This document shows, one piece after another, positions 7,951 through 16,299 of a stretch of DNA of 64,000 nucleotides. Source of the stretch: an uncultured Collinsella sp. (GTDB lineage Bacteria > Actinomycetota > Coriobacteriia > Coriobacteriales > Coriobacteriaceae); NCBI GenBank assembly GCA_900759565.1, contig CAAEVV010000051.1, forward strand, positions 1-64,000, given 5' to 3'. Every line of letters begins with the position of its first letter. Position 1 is the first letter of the stretch. Both the position numbers and the translations under genes were made by a program. The notes under the pieces were generated by a model that had not been told where the DNA came from, ran no database searches, and was given only the letters and a program-made list of their open reading frames with translations.

Positions 7951-8865
7951 CTAGTGGGAGGCCTCGTCGTCGAGTGCGCGCTTAATGCGGTCGCCCTCGG
8001 CAAGGAGATTCTCCAGATAGCGCTGGTCGCGGTCCTTGAGCGCACGGCTGTAGGCGCCAAGCGACTCGATCAGATGGTCGATCTCGAAGGCGAGCGCGTC
8101 GGCGTCGTCGATCATGAGCTCAGACCACATCTGTGGATTGAGGTGCGCCACTCGGGTGAGGTCGCGGTAGCTGCCGGCCGAAAAGCCGTGGTGGACCTGG
8201 GCAGTGGGGCTTTTGACGTAGGCGTTGGATACCACGTGCGCAAGCTGGCTCGTGAAGGCGATGACTCGGTCGTGCTCGGCGGCGCTGGTCACGCTGAACT
8301 TGCCAAAGCCTAGGGGACGCACCATCTCGCGCACCTGGCCCAAAAGCTCCAGCTTAAGCGCATCGTCCACCGCGGGTGGTACGAGCACGAGCGGGGCGCC
8401 CTGGAACAGGTCGGCGCGGGAGTGCGCATAGCCCGAGTACTGCGTGCCCGCCATGGGGTGCGCACCCACAAAGTAAAAGCCGTGCTCGCGGGCAAGCTCA
8501 AAGGCGCGCTCGCACACGATGCCTTTGACGCCCACCGTGTCGATCACCACGGGGCCCATGATGGCCTCGGTGTCGGTGGCGTCGGCGAGTGCCTGGGCGT
8601 GCGCCTCGAGCCACTCGATGCATGCCTCGGGATAGCAGGCAAGGACGATGATGTCGCATTCGCCGAGTGTCTTGTCGTTGAGCTCTCCGGCGACAGTGCC
8701 CATGCTGGCGGCCGTCATGATATCGTCATCGGGGTCCCAGGCCAGCACGCGGACGCCCGCCCGCGCATAGCCGCGGGCAAAACTGCCGCCGATGAGGCCA
8801 AGGCCGACGATGCCGGCGCACTTAGGGCCGCCCTGGTTAACGCGCGCGTTTCTCACCGTACCCAT
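7951..8865 (-). CDS. tyrA: Prephenate dehydrogenase
   Basis: Oxidative decarboxylation of prephenate to 4-hydroxyphenylpyruvate for tyrosine. The 304-residue protein has an N-terminal Rossmann motif GLGLIGGS, the catalytic-region motif GAHPMAGT and a helical C-terminal domain. There is no ACT domain, so classical ACT-type tyrosine feedback is not predicted. The first 15 residues before the Rossmann fold look variable. The start is 3 bases after the aroF stop, so it is co-transcribed and probably coupled. No aromatic aminotransferase is present in the window to finish the Tyr and Phe branches. Confidence 0.94.
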   Translation of the reverse strand: MGTVRNARVNQGGPKCAGIVGLGLIGGSFARGYARAGVRVLAWDPDDDIMTAASMGTVAGELNDKTLGECDIIVLACYPEACIEWLEAHAQALADATDTEAIMGPVVIDTVGVKGIVCERAFELAREHGFYFVGAHPMAGTQYSGYAHSRADLFQGAPLVLVPPAVDDALKLELLGQVREMVRPLGFGKFSVTSAAEHDRVIAFTSQLAHVVSNAYVKSPTAQVHHGFSAGSYRDLTRVAHLNPQMWSELMIDDADALAFEIDHLIESLGAYSRALKDRDQRYLENLLAEGDRIKRALDDEASH

Positions 8866-8868
8866 GGG

Positions 8869-9891
8869 CTACTCCATGGTCTCTTGGCAGACAACCTCGC
8901 GGATGGCTCGGATGCGGCGCATGGTGTCGTCGAACTGATCGGGGGTGAGGGCCTGGGCGCCGTCGGACCAGGCGCGGCTCGGCTCGTCGTGGACCTCGAT
9001 CTCCAGGCCGTTGGCACCGCAGGCGGTCGCGGCGAGCGCCATGGGCTCGACGTAGCGGGTGTAGCCGGTGGCGTGGCTGGGGTCGGCGACGACGGGCAGA
9101 TGCGACAGGTGGTGCAGCACCGGCACGGCGTTGAGGTCGAAGGTATTGCGGGTGCGGGTCTCGAAGGTGCGGATACCGCGTTCGCACAGGATGACGTTGT
9201 CGTTGCCCTCGCTCATGATGTACTCGGCGGCCATAAGCAGCTCGTCGATCGTGCCGGACATGCCGCGCTTGAGCAGGATCGGGGTCTGCGTCTTACCGAC
9301 CTCCTTGAGCAGGGGGAAGTTCTGGGCGTTGCGGGCGCCGATCTGCATGACGTCAATCTTCTTGTCCAAGAAGACCTGCACGTCGCGTGGGTCCATGATC
9401 TCGGTGACGATCGGCATGTCGAGTTCGGCAGACGCCTCGCACAGCAGGTCGAGGCCGGCGGGGCCCATGCCCTGGTAGGCGTAGGGGGAGGTGCGGGGCT
9501 TGTAGGCACCGCCGCGCAGCATCGTGGCACCGGCGGCCTTCACGCGGCGTGCGATGCGAATGAGGTTCTCGCCCTCGACGGAGCACGGACCGGCGATGAC
9601 CTGGAACTGATTGCCGCCGATCTTGACGCCGTGGCCGCAGTCGATGACGGAGTCCTCGGGGTGGAATGTGCGGTTGGCGCGCTTGAACGGCTCGGAGACG
9701 CGCTGCACGCGCTCGACGACATCCATGGACTCGAGCAGGAACGGGTCGATCTTGGTCGTATCGCCCACCAGGCCGATAATCGTCTCGTTCTCGCCGCGCG
9801 AGACGTCGGTCTTCAGGCCTTTTTTCTCAATCCAGCTGACGATATGGCTGACGGCCTCGTCGCTGGCGCTCTGCTTTAGAATTGCAATCAT
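8869..9891 (-). CDS. aroF: 3-deoxy-7-phosphoheptulonate (DAHP) synthase, type I beta
   Basis: First shikimate step: condensation of PEP and erythrose 4-phosphate. The 340 residues comprise an N-terminal ferredoxin-like regulatory domain (about 1-75) starting MIAILKQSAS, and a TIM-barrel catalytic domain with AGPCSVE, RGGAYKPRTSPY and the metal-binding His in DPSHATG. This N-terminal domain is a feedback module in related enzymes (aromatic amino acids or prephenate). The ATG at 9889-9891 has a GAGGTGAGAGG ribosome site; the longer frame to 9939 adds 16 residues encoded in the leader. It is the promoter-proximal gene of the operon. Confidence 0.95.
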   Translation of the reverse strand: MIAILKQSASDEAVSHIVSWIEKKGLKTDVSRGENETIIGLVGDTTKIDPFLLESMDVVERVQRVSEPFKRANRTFHPEDSVIDCGHGVKIGGNQFQVIAGPCSVEGENLIRIARRVKAAGATMLRGGAYKPRTSPYAYQGMGPAGLDLLCEASAELDMPIVTEIMDPRDVQVFLDKKIDVMQIGARNAQNFPLLKEVGKTQTPILLKRGMSGTIDELLMAAEYIMSEGNDNVILCERGIRTFETRTRNTFDLNAVPVLHHLSHLPVVADPSHATGYTRYVEPMALAATACGANGLEIEVHDEPSRAWSDGAQALTPDQFDDTMRRIRAIREVVCQETME

Positions 9892-9901
9892 GGTGTGCCT
9901 C

Positions 9902-9964
9902 TCACCTCGATGGATAACTTTTGCAAAAACGGCCCGCATTGCGAGCCGTGTATATATGGTGCAT
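9902..9964 (-). CDS. Possible leader peptide upstream of aroF
   Basis: A 20-residue frame starting MHHIYTARNAG, with one Phe and two Tyr codons, ends 10 bases before the aroF start. It overlaps the terminator-like hairpin at 9924-9949. It has no Shine-Dalgarno; the -10-like TAGTAT is only about 8 bases upstream, so it could be read only as a leaderless message. Composition and position suggest attenuation, but a chance frame is quite possible. Confidence 0.2.
   Translation of the reverse strand: MHHIYTARNAGRFCKSYPSR
9924..9949 (-). terminator. Terminator-like hairpin in the aroF leader (candidate attenuator)
   Basis: On the minus strand, ACGGCTCGC and GCGGGCCGT pair (one G-U) around AAT and are followed directly by TTTTT. 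The hairpin sits about 35 bases before the aroF ATG. No gene lies upstream on this strand for it to terminate, so it most likely acts in cis on the aro operon. A candidate promoter (TTAGAA, 17 bases, TAGTAT) precedes it. Confidence 0.6.
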
Positions 9965-10054
9965 GAGAGTTTATACTATCCGACTCGCTTTTGCCTTCTA
10001 AAGTGGGCCGTTGCGCCGCGTCTTCCTCGGAATTGCAAAGCTTTTTCTTTTATT

Positions 10055-10084
10055 TTGATAGCCCGTGGCGCACTTGGGTATAAT
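10055..10084 (+). promoter_or_regulatory. Sigma-70 type promoter of tRNA-Arg
   Basis: TTGATA at 10055-10060, an 18-base spacer and a perfect TATAAT at 10079-10084. The predicted start is only a few bases before the tRNA 5' end at 10096. Confidence 0.8.
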
Positions 10085-10095
10085 GCCAAACGTTG

Positions 10096-10172
10096 GCCCT
10101 ATTAGCTCAGGGGATTAGAGCGTCTGCCTCCGGAGCAGAAGGCCGTTGGTTCGAATCCAACATGGGGCACCA
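10096..10172 (+). tRNA. tRNA-Arg (anticodon CCG), CCA encoded
   Basis: A complete cloverleaf can be folded by eye: acceptor GCCCTAT with ATGGGGC, D stem GCTC/GAGC, anticodon stem TCTGC/GCAGA with loop CTCCGGA (anticodon CCG, reading CGG), T arm GTTGG-TTCGAAT-CCAAC. Discriminator A and a genomically encoded CCA end at 10172. Its own promoter lies upstream and a terminator follows. Confidence 0.95.
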
Positions 10173-10183
10173 TCGAACGTAAG

Positions 10184-10217
10184 ACCGTCCGAACCTCGCA
10201 TGGTCCGGGCGGTTTTT
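10184..10217 (+). terminator. Terminator after tRNA-Arg
   Basis: ACCGTCCG (10184-10191) pairs with CGGGCGGT (10206-10213, one G-U), followed by a run of T. It lies 11 bases past the tRNA 3' end and just before the ATPase gene, which therefore needs its own promoter or read-through. Confidence 0.75.
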
Positions 10218-10236
10218 CTTATACCGACGCGACGTG

Positions 10237-12972
10237 ATGGGACGTGGTATGGCAGCAACGGATATCGAGCGCGGACTCTCGACCGCCGAGGTCGAGGAGC
10301 GCATCGCCGCCGGTAAGATCAACCGCAACATGGAGCTCAAGACCAAGTCGGTCAAAGAGCTCATCATCGAGAACCTCTGCACGCTGTTCAATTTGATCAA
10401 CGTGATCTTGGCGTTCCTGGTCATTTTGACCGGTTCGTTTAAGAATCTGACGTTCCTGTTCGTGGTGTTCCTCAATACCGCTATTGGCGTCATCCAGTCC
10501 ATGCGTTCCAAGAAGATGGTCGATAAGCTCACGCTGCTGACCTCCAAGAAGGCCATCGCGGTGCGCGACGGCGCCGAGGTGGAGCTCGACCTGGATCAGA
10601 TCGTGCTCGACGACATCATCCGCCTGGGGCGCGGCGACCAGATTCCCGCCGACGCTGTGGTGGTTTCGGGCGAGGCGCTCGTGAACGAGAGCTTGCTGAC
10701 GGGCGAGAGCGACCTTATCAAGAAACAGCCCGGTTCCGAGCTCATGAGCGGCAGCTTTATCGACTCGGGCCTGCTGCGCGCCCGCGTGATCCATGTCGGC
10801 GCCGACAACTACGTGGCCAAAATTAATAACGAAGCCAAGTACGTCAAAAAGGTCAATTCCGAGATCATGAACGCGCTCAACGCCATCGTGCGCTTTGCGA
10901 GCATCATCATGATCCCGCTCGGTTTGGCGTTGTTTGCCTCGAGTGTGAGCGAGCTGTGGGATGCCGCGGGAACCCCGGGCGATAGCGCGCTTTCGTGGTG
11001 CTTCTCCGAGTTGTTGGCTGGTCATGTGCCTTCGTCGGCGCTGCTGTCCACGGTGGGCGCCCTGCTGGGCATGATCCCCCAAGGCCTGGTACTGCTGACC
11101 TCGTCGGTGCTCGCCATCGCCACGGTGCGTCTGGCCCGCCGCAAGGTGCTGGCACAGCAGCTCTACTGCATCGAGACGCTCGCTCGCGTCGACGTGCTGT
11201 GCCTGGATAAGACGGGCACCATCACGTCGGGCCGCATGGAGGTCGAGGGCACGTATCCGCTGCCGGTTGAGGGCGTGAGCCTAGGCGCCGGCTCGGACGA
11301 GGCGGTCGTTCCCGTCGATACCACAGTGCTCGATTTTGCACTGGCTAACGTCGCGCGTGCGACTTCGGCCGATGCCAACGAGACCTGCCAGGCGCTGCTC
11401 AACTATTACGCCGATCGCCCGGTCGAGGTGTCTGAGCCGCTGTCGGTCATTCCGTTCTCGTCCTCCAAAAAGTGGAGCGGTGCTTCGTTTGCGCAGGGCT
11501 CCTATGTGATGGGTGCGGCGCAGTTTGTTCTCTCTGATCGTGTGTTTTCGCAGGTCGAGAACCGTGTCGCTGAGCTTGCCGATACCTGCCGCGTGCTCGT
11601 GGTGGCGCGCGTGGACGGCTTTTCGCCCGATGGCGATATGGTGGGCGAGGCCGAGCCAGTGGGCTTTGTGACCATCCGCGACGAGATTCGTACCTCGGCG
11701 GCCGAAACCATCGGCTACTTTAACGAGCAGGGCGTGACCCTCAACGTGATCAGTGGCGACGACCCGCGTACGGTGTCGTCGATCGCGCGCGTGGTGGGCG
11801 TGCCGGGGGCGGACGCTTATGTGGACGCCACGACGCTCGATACGCCGGCCAAGCTCGATGCCGCAGTGGACCGCTACCATGTCTTTGGTCGTGTGACCCC
11901 GCAGCAGAAGCGCGAGCTCGTGCAGGCGCTCAAGCGCCGCGAGCACACCGTGGCCATGACGGGCGACGGCGTCAACGACGTGCTGGCGCTCAAGGAGGCC
12001 GACTGCTCCGTGGCCATGGCGGCCGGCTCCGATGCCGCGCGCAACGTGGCCGAGATCGTACTCGTCGACAACGACTTTGCCTCGATGCCCGCCGTGGTGG
12101 CCGAGGGCCGTCGCTCCATCAACAACCTGCAGCGTTCAGCCTCGCTGTTCCTGACCAAGACGCTGTTCTCGATGGGCCTGGCGGCGCTGTGCATTGCACT
12201 GCCGCCGTACCCCTTCGAGCCCATCCAGATGACACTCATCAACTTCTTCTGCATCGGCGCGCCGGGCTTTGTGCTGGGTTTGGAGCCCAACAATGCTCGC
12301 GTGAAGGGGTCATTTTTGACTAACGTACTCAAGCGTGCGCTGCCGGCGTCGATTGCAGTCATTTTGGCTGCGGTGCTCGATATCTTTGTGGCGCGCGTGT
12401 TTGGCTTTAGCCAGCTCACGCTGTCTACGATGTGCCTGCTTACGTCGTGCGCGGCGAGCGTCAGCCTGATCTGGCGCATCTCGCAGCCTCTCACGCCCTT
12501 ACGTGTGGTGCTTTTTGTGTTTGTAGTCGCCGGCATCCTGGTGGGCGTTATCGGATTCCCGGAGCTGCTGTCTATTGCCAATCTGTCGATAGGCCAGATG
12601 GTTATCTTGGCTGTCATCGTGATCTTTACCTGCTCGGTGTTCTTTAAGCTCGCCACGATGATGGATTCGCTCAAGCCGCGTCGTCGTCATGCCGCAACTG
12701 GTTTTGGCCGTGGTGTGCGCGTTCACCTGGGTCGCGGTGGCGGCAAGGTGAGCTCGACGGGTTCGACGGCCGAGCGTTTTGCCAAGCGCGTCGCCGCCGA
12801 CATGGCGCTGCGCCGCGAAGATCGCACCGCTCGCGAGGCCGAGGCCCGCGCACTTGAGGGCGTGGCCCAGGCCCAGCCCAAGAAAAAGAAGAGTACCGGA
12901 GCCAAGCGCTCTCGCGTGACCAAGTCCGCCCAAGGCATCAAAGTCTCGATGCCAAGCAAAAAGAAGAAGTAA
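10237..12972 (+). CDS. P-type cation-transporting ATPase (HAD-IC family)
   Basis: Membrane pump of about 911 residues. In order: N-terminal helices; an actuator domain with TGES; a TM4 segment with GMIPQGLVLLTSS; the phosphorylation motif DKTGT (Asp324); the ATP-binding domain; TGDGVND; then a C-terminal bundle of hydrophobic segments. The architecture is that of calcium- or magnesium-type pumps such as mycobacterial CtpE, but the ion cannot be assigned. TM4 reads IPQGL, with Gln where calcium pumps have the liganding Glu of PEGL. About 100 residues after the last helix (from about 807) form a Lys/Arg-rich tail. The start is uncertain (GTG 10234, ATG 10237 or ATG 10249); none has a convincing ribosome site. 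Confidence 0.88.
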   Translation: MGRGMAATDIERGLSTAEVEERIAAGKINRNMELKTKSVKELIIENLCTLFNLINVILAFLVILTGSFKNLTFLFVVFLNTAIGVIQSMRSKKMVDKLTLLTSKKAIAVRDGAEVELDLDQIVLDDIIRLGRGDQIPADAVVVSGEALVNESLLTGESDLIKKQPGSELMSGSFIDSGLLRARVIHVGADNYVAKINNEAKYVKKVNSEIMNALNAIVRFASIIMIPLGLALFASSVSELWDAAGTPGDSALSWCFSELLAGHVPSSALLSTVGALLGMIPQGLVLLTSSVLAIATVRLARRKVLAQQLYCIETLARVDVLCLDKTGTITSGRMEVEGTYPLPVEGVSLGAGSDEAVVPVDTTVLDFALANVARATSADANETCQALLNYYADRPVEVSEPLSVIPFSSSKKWSGASFAQGSYVMGAAQFVLSDRVFSQVENRVAELADTCRVLVVARVDGFSPDGDMVGEAEPVGFVTIRDEIRTSAAETIGYFNEQGVTLNVISGDDPRTVSSIARVVGVPGADAYVDATTLDTPAKLDAAVDRYHVFGRVTPQQKRELVQALKRREHTVAMTGDGVNDVLALKEADCSVAMAAGSDAARNVAEIVLVDNDFASMPAVVAEGRRSINNLQRSASLFLTKTLFSMGLAALCIALPPYPFEPIQMTLINFFCIGAPGFVLGLEPNNARVKGSFLTNVLKRALPASIAVILAAVLDIFVARVFGFSQLTLSTMCLLTSCAASVSLIWRISQPLTPLRVVLFVFVVAGILVGVIGFPELLSIANLSIGQMVILAVIVIFTCSVFFKLATMMDSLKPRRRHAATGFGRGVRVHLGRGGGKVSSTGSTAERFAKRVAADMALRREDRTAREAEARALEGVAQAQPKKKKSTGAKRSRVTKSAQGIKVSMPSKKKK

Positions 12973-13026
12973 CTACGCGCCCTGCCGATGTTGAATTGGT
13001 GCCTTGCTCCTGTGGGGCCGTGGCGA

Positions 13027-13035
13027 TGTTATGCT
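13027..13035 (+). promoter_or_regulatory. Extended -10 element before the zinc-ribbon gene
   Basis: TGTTATGCT matches an extended -10 (TG-N-TATGCT) about 40 bases before the GTG start. A TTGCTC at 13004 is 20 bases upstream, too far for a standard -35. One of a group of TG-extended -10 elements in this window. Confidence 0.4.
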
Positions 13036-13075
13036 CTAACCTCGATTGTTTGAATTGCTTCGAAAAGAGGATGCC

Positions 13076-14218
13076 GTGATTTGTCCGCATTGCCTTAAGA
13101 CTATCGAGGACGGCGCCTCGTTCTGCCCCTACTGCAACGCCTATGTGGGTCCGGGCGATGGCCCCGAGCACACCGAGTTCGTGTTCTGTGAGGGCTGCGG
13201 TGCCCGTCTTTCTCCGCATGATCGTACGTGCCCCAAATGCGGACGCCCCGCTCCGGGCATCCTCTCCGAGGACGCGGCCGCATCCGACCTGGCAGCGGGC
13301 CGTACGGCGGGCTTTCCGCGCCTAACGCAAGAGCAGATCGATACCGAGGTGCCGCATGCGCCAGCCTCTGCCGCTGCGGTGCTTTCGGACGCCGCCGACC
13401 CCAATGAGACCTGCGTGCTGCCGGCTTTCGATAAGGATTTCGGTATCCCCAAGGTCGATATTCCCACGCCCGTTTCCCTGCATGACGATGCTCAAAAACC
13501 CAAGCGCAAGGTGCATCCCGACGAGGACGCCTATCACAAGCACAAGCGTCATATCCCCAAGCCGCTCATCGTCATCGCGGTCCTTGCCGTCCTTTGCGGC
13601 GGTGCCTATTGGTTCGTGACGGCCGATCCCATGGGTGTCATGCCTGGCTTCTGCGACCAGTTTGGCCAAGCTGCACAAACCACCTTCCCCACGCGCCAAA
13701 AGGGCGAGGCCACTGAGGACGATACCAAGCAGGACGATTCTGCCGAGGTGGTCCAGGAAGAAACCGTGCTGACCGATGATCAGCTCTATTCCAGGCTCGA
13801 TGGTCTGTATCAGACCATCGTGTCCTATGGTGACGAGGACCAGATCGGCGAGGTCATCGATTCCTTTAACAACGGCTATCTCCAAACGCCGCTGTCCACC
13901 CGTCAGGAGCTGTCGCAGAGTGCCTACGCCCTGCGCGATCAGATTAAAAAGACGCAAGATGAGCTCAACAACCTTAAGTATCAGGACGATACGGTCTATG
14001 CGGACGACATCGCCCACTTAAAGCAGCTTGCCGAGTGGATGTACGAGCGCGTCGACGTGATCTGCCAGAGCTGGGATATCTCGCTGGCCATTCCCGATGG
14101 CGAGTCGATGAGTTCCCACAAAAGCGAGATCCTGGCGCCCATCGCGCAGGGCGGCAGCAGCGCGCTGGAACAGTACGACGACAACGTGGGCTCCTGGGAG
14201 CCGCAGCAGCGTTCCTAA
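13076..14218 (+). CDS. Zinc-ribbon single-pass membrane protein, function unknown
   Basis: A 380-residue protein with two zinc ribbons at the N-terminus: Cys3-Cys6 with Cys17-Cys20, and Cys38-Cys41 with Cys52-Cys55. A Pro- and Asp-rich linker follows, then one membrane helix (about 163-182, PLIVIAVLAVLCGGAYW) after a Lys/Arg/His-rich stretch, and a 200-residue domain predicted to be outside and rich in Asp and Gln. The GTG start has AGAGG 7 bases upstream; the in-frame TTG at 13046 lacks one. It sits before a cyclophilin gene and a TPR membrane protein with a similar soluble-TM-outside layout, which hints at an envelope role. I do not recognise a named family beyond the zinc ribbon. Confidence 0.8.
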   Translation: MICPHCLKTIEDGASFCPYCNAYVGPGDGPEHTEFVFCEGCGARLSPHDRTCPKCGRPAPGILSEDAAASDLAAGRTAGFPRLTQEQIDTEVPHAPASAAAVLSDAADPNETCVLPAFDKDFGIPKVDIPTPVSLHDDAQKPKRKVHPDEDAYHKHKRHIPKPLIVIAVLAVLCGGAYWFVTADPMGVMPGFCDQFGQAAQTTFPTRQKGEATEDDTKQDDSAEVVQEETVLTDDQLYSRLDGLYQTIVSYGDEDQIGEVIDSFNNGYLQTPLSTRQELSQSAYALRDQIKKTQDELNNLKYQDDTVYADDIAHLKQLAEWMYERVDVICQSWDISLAIPDGESMSSHKSEILAPIAQGGSSALEQYDDNVGSWEPQQRS

Positions 14219-14256
14219 AATTAGTTCGCCATAGTCGGCATAACCTACGTGCGCAA

Positions 14257-14286
14257 TTGATGTAAGCGCATGCTTATTGCTACAAT
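14257..14286 (+). promoter_or_regulatory. Promoter of the cyclophilin-TPR pair
   Basis: TTGATG (14257-14262), an 18-base spacer ending in TGC, and TACAAT (14281-14286). The TGC directly before the -10 makes it an extended element. It lies 40 bases before the ATG. Confidence 0.65.
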
Positions 14287-14325
14287 TCGTACAAATATGC
14301 TTTAAACGCACGAGGAAGGAACCAC

Positions 14326-14868
14326 ATGTTTGGTTTTAAGAAAGAGCTCTACACGCCCGAGTATCAGCTTGCCGGCGACGAGTGCGCCGTTATCGAGACG
14401 TCGAAGGGTACCATCAAGGTCAAGTTTGACGGCGAGGGCGCTCCCATTCATGTCGCGAACTTCTGCGAGCTTTCCACTATGGGTTTCTATGATGGCCTTA
14501 AGTTCCATCGCTATGTGCCCGGCTTTGTCATTCAGGGCGGTGACCCCAATACCCGCGATATGTCCGGCGCCGACGTCGCTGCCGGTCTTGAGGGCCCCGA
14601 CGGCATGCCCGGTACCGGTGGCCCCGGCTACTGCATCAAGGGCGAGTTTGCCACCAATCCGCGCAACAGCCATGTCGATGGTGCCCTTGCTATGGCACGC
14701 TCCATGGATCCCGATTCCGCGGGTTCGCAGTTCTACTTCTGCCTGGGTGCCCAGCATAACCTCGATTCCGGTTACACCGTCTTTGGTACCACGGTCGAGG
14801 GTCTCGATGTGATTTCGCAGCTGCGTGCCGGCGACGAGATCGTCCATGTCGAGATCGTTCACGAGTAA
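14326..14868 (+). CDS. Cyclophilin-type peptidyl-prolyl cis-trans isomerase
   Basis: Catalyses proline cis-trans isomerisation during protein folding. The 180-residue protein is a single cyclophilin domain with the active-site FHRYVPGFVIQGGDP, the GSQFYFCLG strand and a C-terminal VFGTTVEGLDV. No signal peptide or lipobox is visible, so it is probably cytosolic. The start ATG has GAGGAAGGA upstream and a good promoter. The TPR gene begins 11 bases after its stop, so the two form an operon. Confidence 0.93.
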   Translation: MFGFKKELYTPEYQLAGDECAVIETSKGTIKVKFDGEGAPIHVANFCELSTMGFYDGLKFHRYVPGFVIQGGDPNTRDMSGADVAAGLEGPDGMPGTGGPGYCIKGEFATNPRNSHVDGALAMARSMDPDSAGSQFYFCLGAQHNLDSGYTVFGTTVEGLDVISQLRAGDEIVHVEIVHE

Positions 14869-14879
14869 AGGGGACTTCC

Positions 14880-16184
14880 TTGAATAGCCAGCTGATCCAA
14901 CAGGGCCGCGCCGCTTACCGCGCGGGTGATTTTTCCGCTGCAGCCCAGATGCTTGGGGCGGCAAAAACTCCCGATGAGATTATGGGCGAGGCCGATCACC
15001 TTCGTGGCAACGCCTTGATGCACTTGGGCATGTATGCCGAGGCCGCCGAGGCTTATGCCGCCGCCCTCAACGACGGCACCTATGGCAAGCGCGGCGCGCT
15101 GCTCACCAACCGCGGCAAGGCACTCGCCGCCGTGGGCGACTACACGACGGCCGCCCAGGCGTTCTCTGCTGCTACGCAGGACGCTTCCTATGCCACGCCG
15201 TTCAAGGCCTATCTGGGCCTGGGTAACGCGCTGTTCCAGTCGGGCGACTATGCCAACGCGGGTACTGCCTTCCGTCAGGCTGCCATCGACGGCGCCAATC
15301 CGGCTCCTGCCGCCGCACTCGGCGAGCTCGGTCGTTGCTTCATTAAGCTCGGCCGTCCGGCGGATGCCGTGGAGACCTACCGCACGGCTATCGACTTTGC
15401 CGGCCCCCGCGACGACACGCGTGCGCTCAACGCCGGCATGGGTCAGGCGCTTTCTGCCGCCGGCCGTCCCTCCGACGCACTCGACGCCTTTAACGCCGCT
15501 ACTGCCGATGGCATCTACCAGCTTACCTCCGAGCAGGCCGACGAGCTTGCCCGCGTGCACGATTCGCTTGCCGCGCTGTCTGCCCAGACGGCTATGGCCA
15601 CGGCTCCGGCGCCCGCGATGGACGCTCCTGCCGTCGATCCGCTCGATCCTACGGGCGCGACCGGTCAGTTTATGCCCGATCCCTCGGACACCGGCTTCTT
15701 TACGCTGTCCGAGTCCGAGATGGTCCAGCAGGACCGTCAGGATCGTAAGCAGGCCAAGGTCCGTCGTCGCCATCGCCACACGGGTCTCAAAGTCTTCATC
15801 GTGCTGCTTCTGCTCATTTTGATCGCCGCGGGCGGTCTGGGCTTTGCCTACACGCGCGGCTTCGGTTTCCCGTCCCAGGAGTCTGTCGTTTCCGATCTGT
15901 TCCAGGCTGCCGGCGACGGTGACACCGCAAAGGCCGAGTCTTGCCTGGCCTCGAGCCTGTCCGAGGATGCTAAGTCGATGATCATCTCCTCGATTCCGCA
16001 GGGTGCCACCGTGTCCGTCGAGGGCATGGATCAGTCCATGACCGAGACGACCGCTAAGGTGAAAGCATCGCTGTCCAAGGGCGGCGAGCAGGAGTACACC
16101 GTCAAATTCGTGCGCTCCGACAACCATATCGGCTGGGCCGTTTCCTCGCTCGATATGGATTTCTCGGCTGCTGACAACCAGTAG
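14880..16184 (+). CDS. TPR-repeat single-pass membrane protein
   Basis: A 434-residue protein of unknown function. The first 230 residues are a run of tetratricopeptide repeats (for example YAEAAEAYAAAL, YTTAAQAFSAA, YANAGTAFRQAA, PADAVETYRTAI). After a Pro/Ala/Asp linker and a very basic stretch comes one hydrophobic helix (about residues 304-325), then a domain of about 110 residues likely outside the cell that resembles the DUF4878/NTF2-like lumazine-binding fold in pattern only. It starts with TTG at 14880, preceded by AAAGGGG. Co-transcribed with the cyclophilin; the N-in, C-out layout resembles the zinc-ribbon protein upstream. Confidence 0.82.
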   Translation: MNSQLIQQGRAAYRAGDFSAAAQMLGAAKTPDEIMGEADHLRGNALMHLGMYAEAAEAYAAALNDGTYGKRGALLTNRGKALAAVGDYTTAAQAFSAATQDASYATPFKAYLGLGNALFQSGDYANAGTAFRQAAIDGANPAPAAALGELGRCFIKLGRPADAVETYRTAIDFAGPRDDTRALNAGMGQALSAAGRPSDALDAFNAATADGIYQLTSEQADELARVHDSLAALSAQTAMATAPAPAMDAPAVDPLDPTGATGQFMPDPSDTGFFTLSESEMVQQDRQDRKQAKVRRRHRHTGLKVFIVLLLLILIAAGGLGFAYTRGFGFPSQESVVSDLFQAAGDGDTAKAESCLASSLSEDAKSMIISSIPQGATVSVEGMDQSMTETTAKVKASLSKGGEQEYTVKFVRSDNHIGWAVSSLDMDFSAADNQ

Positions 16185-16206
16185 TGACCTTATGGGATTT
16201 AGCTTT

Positions 16207-16239
16207 GCCCGGCGCTTCACCGCAAGTGAGGTGCCGGGC
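16207..16239 (+). terminator. Hairpin after the TPR gene, weak terminator candidate
   Basis: GCCCGGC (16207-16213) pairs with GCCGGGC (16233-16239), with an inner TCAC/GTGA stem. No T run follows, so it may be an RNA-processing or Rho-related structure rather than an intrinsic terminator. The next gene, mreB, starts 60 bases on. Confidence 0.35.
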
Positions 16240-16299
16240 TTGCGCTAGTATGATGAGCTAGTAGTTTTCCAGCAATCATCCAACACATCAGGAGTTGCG

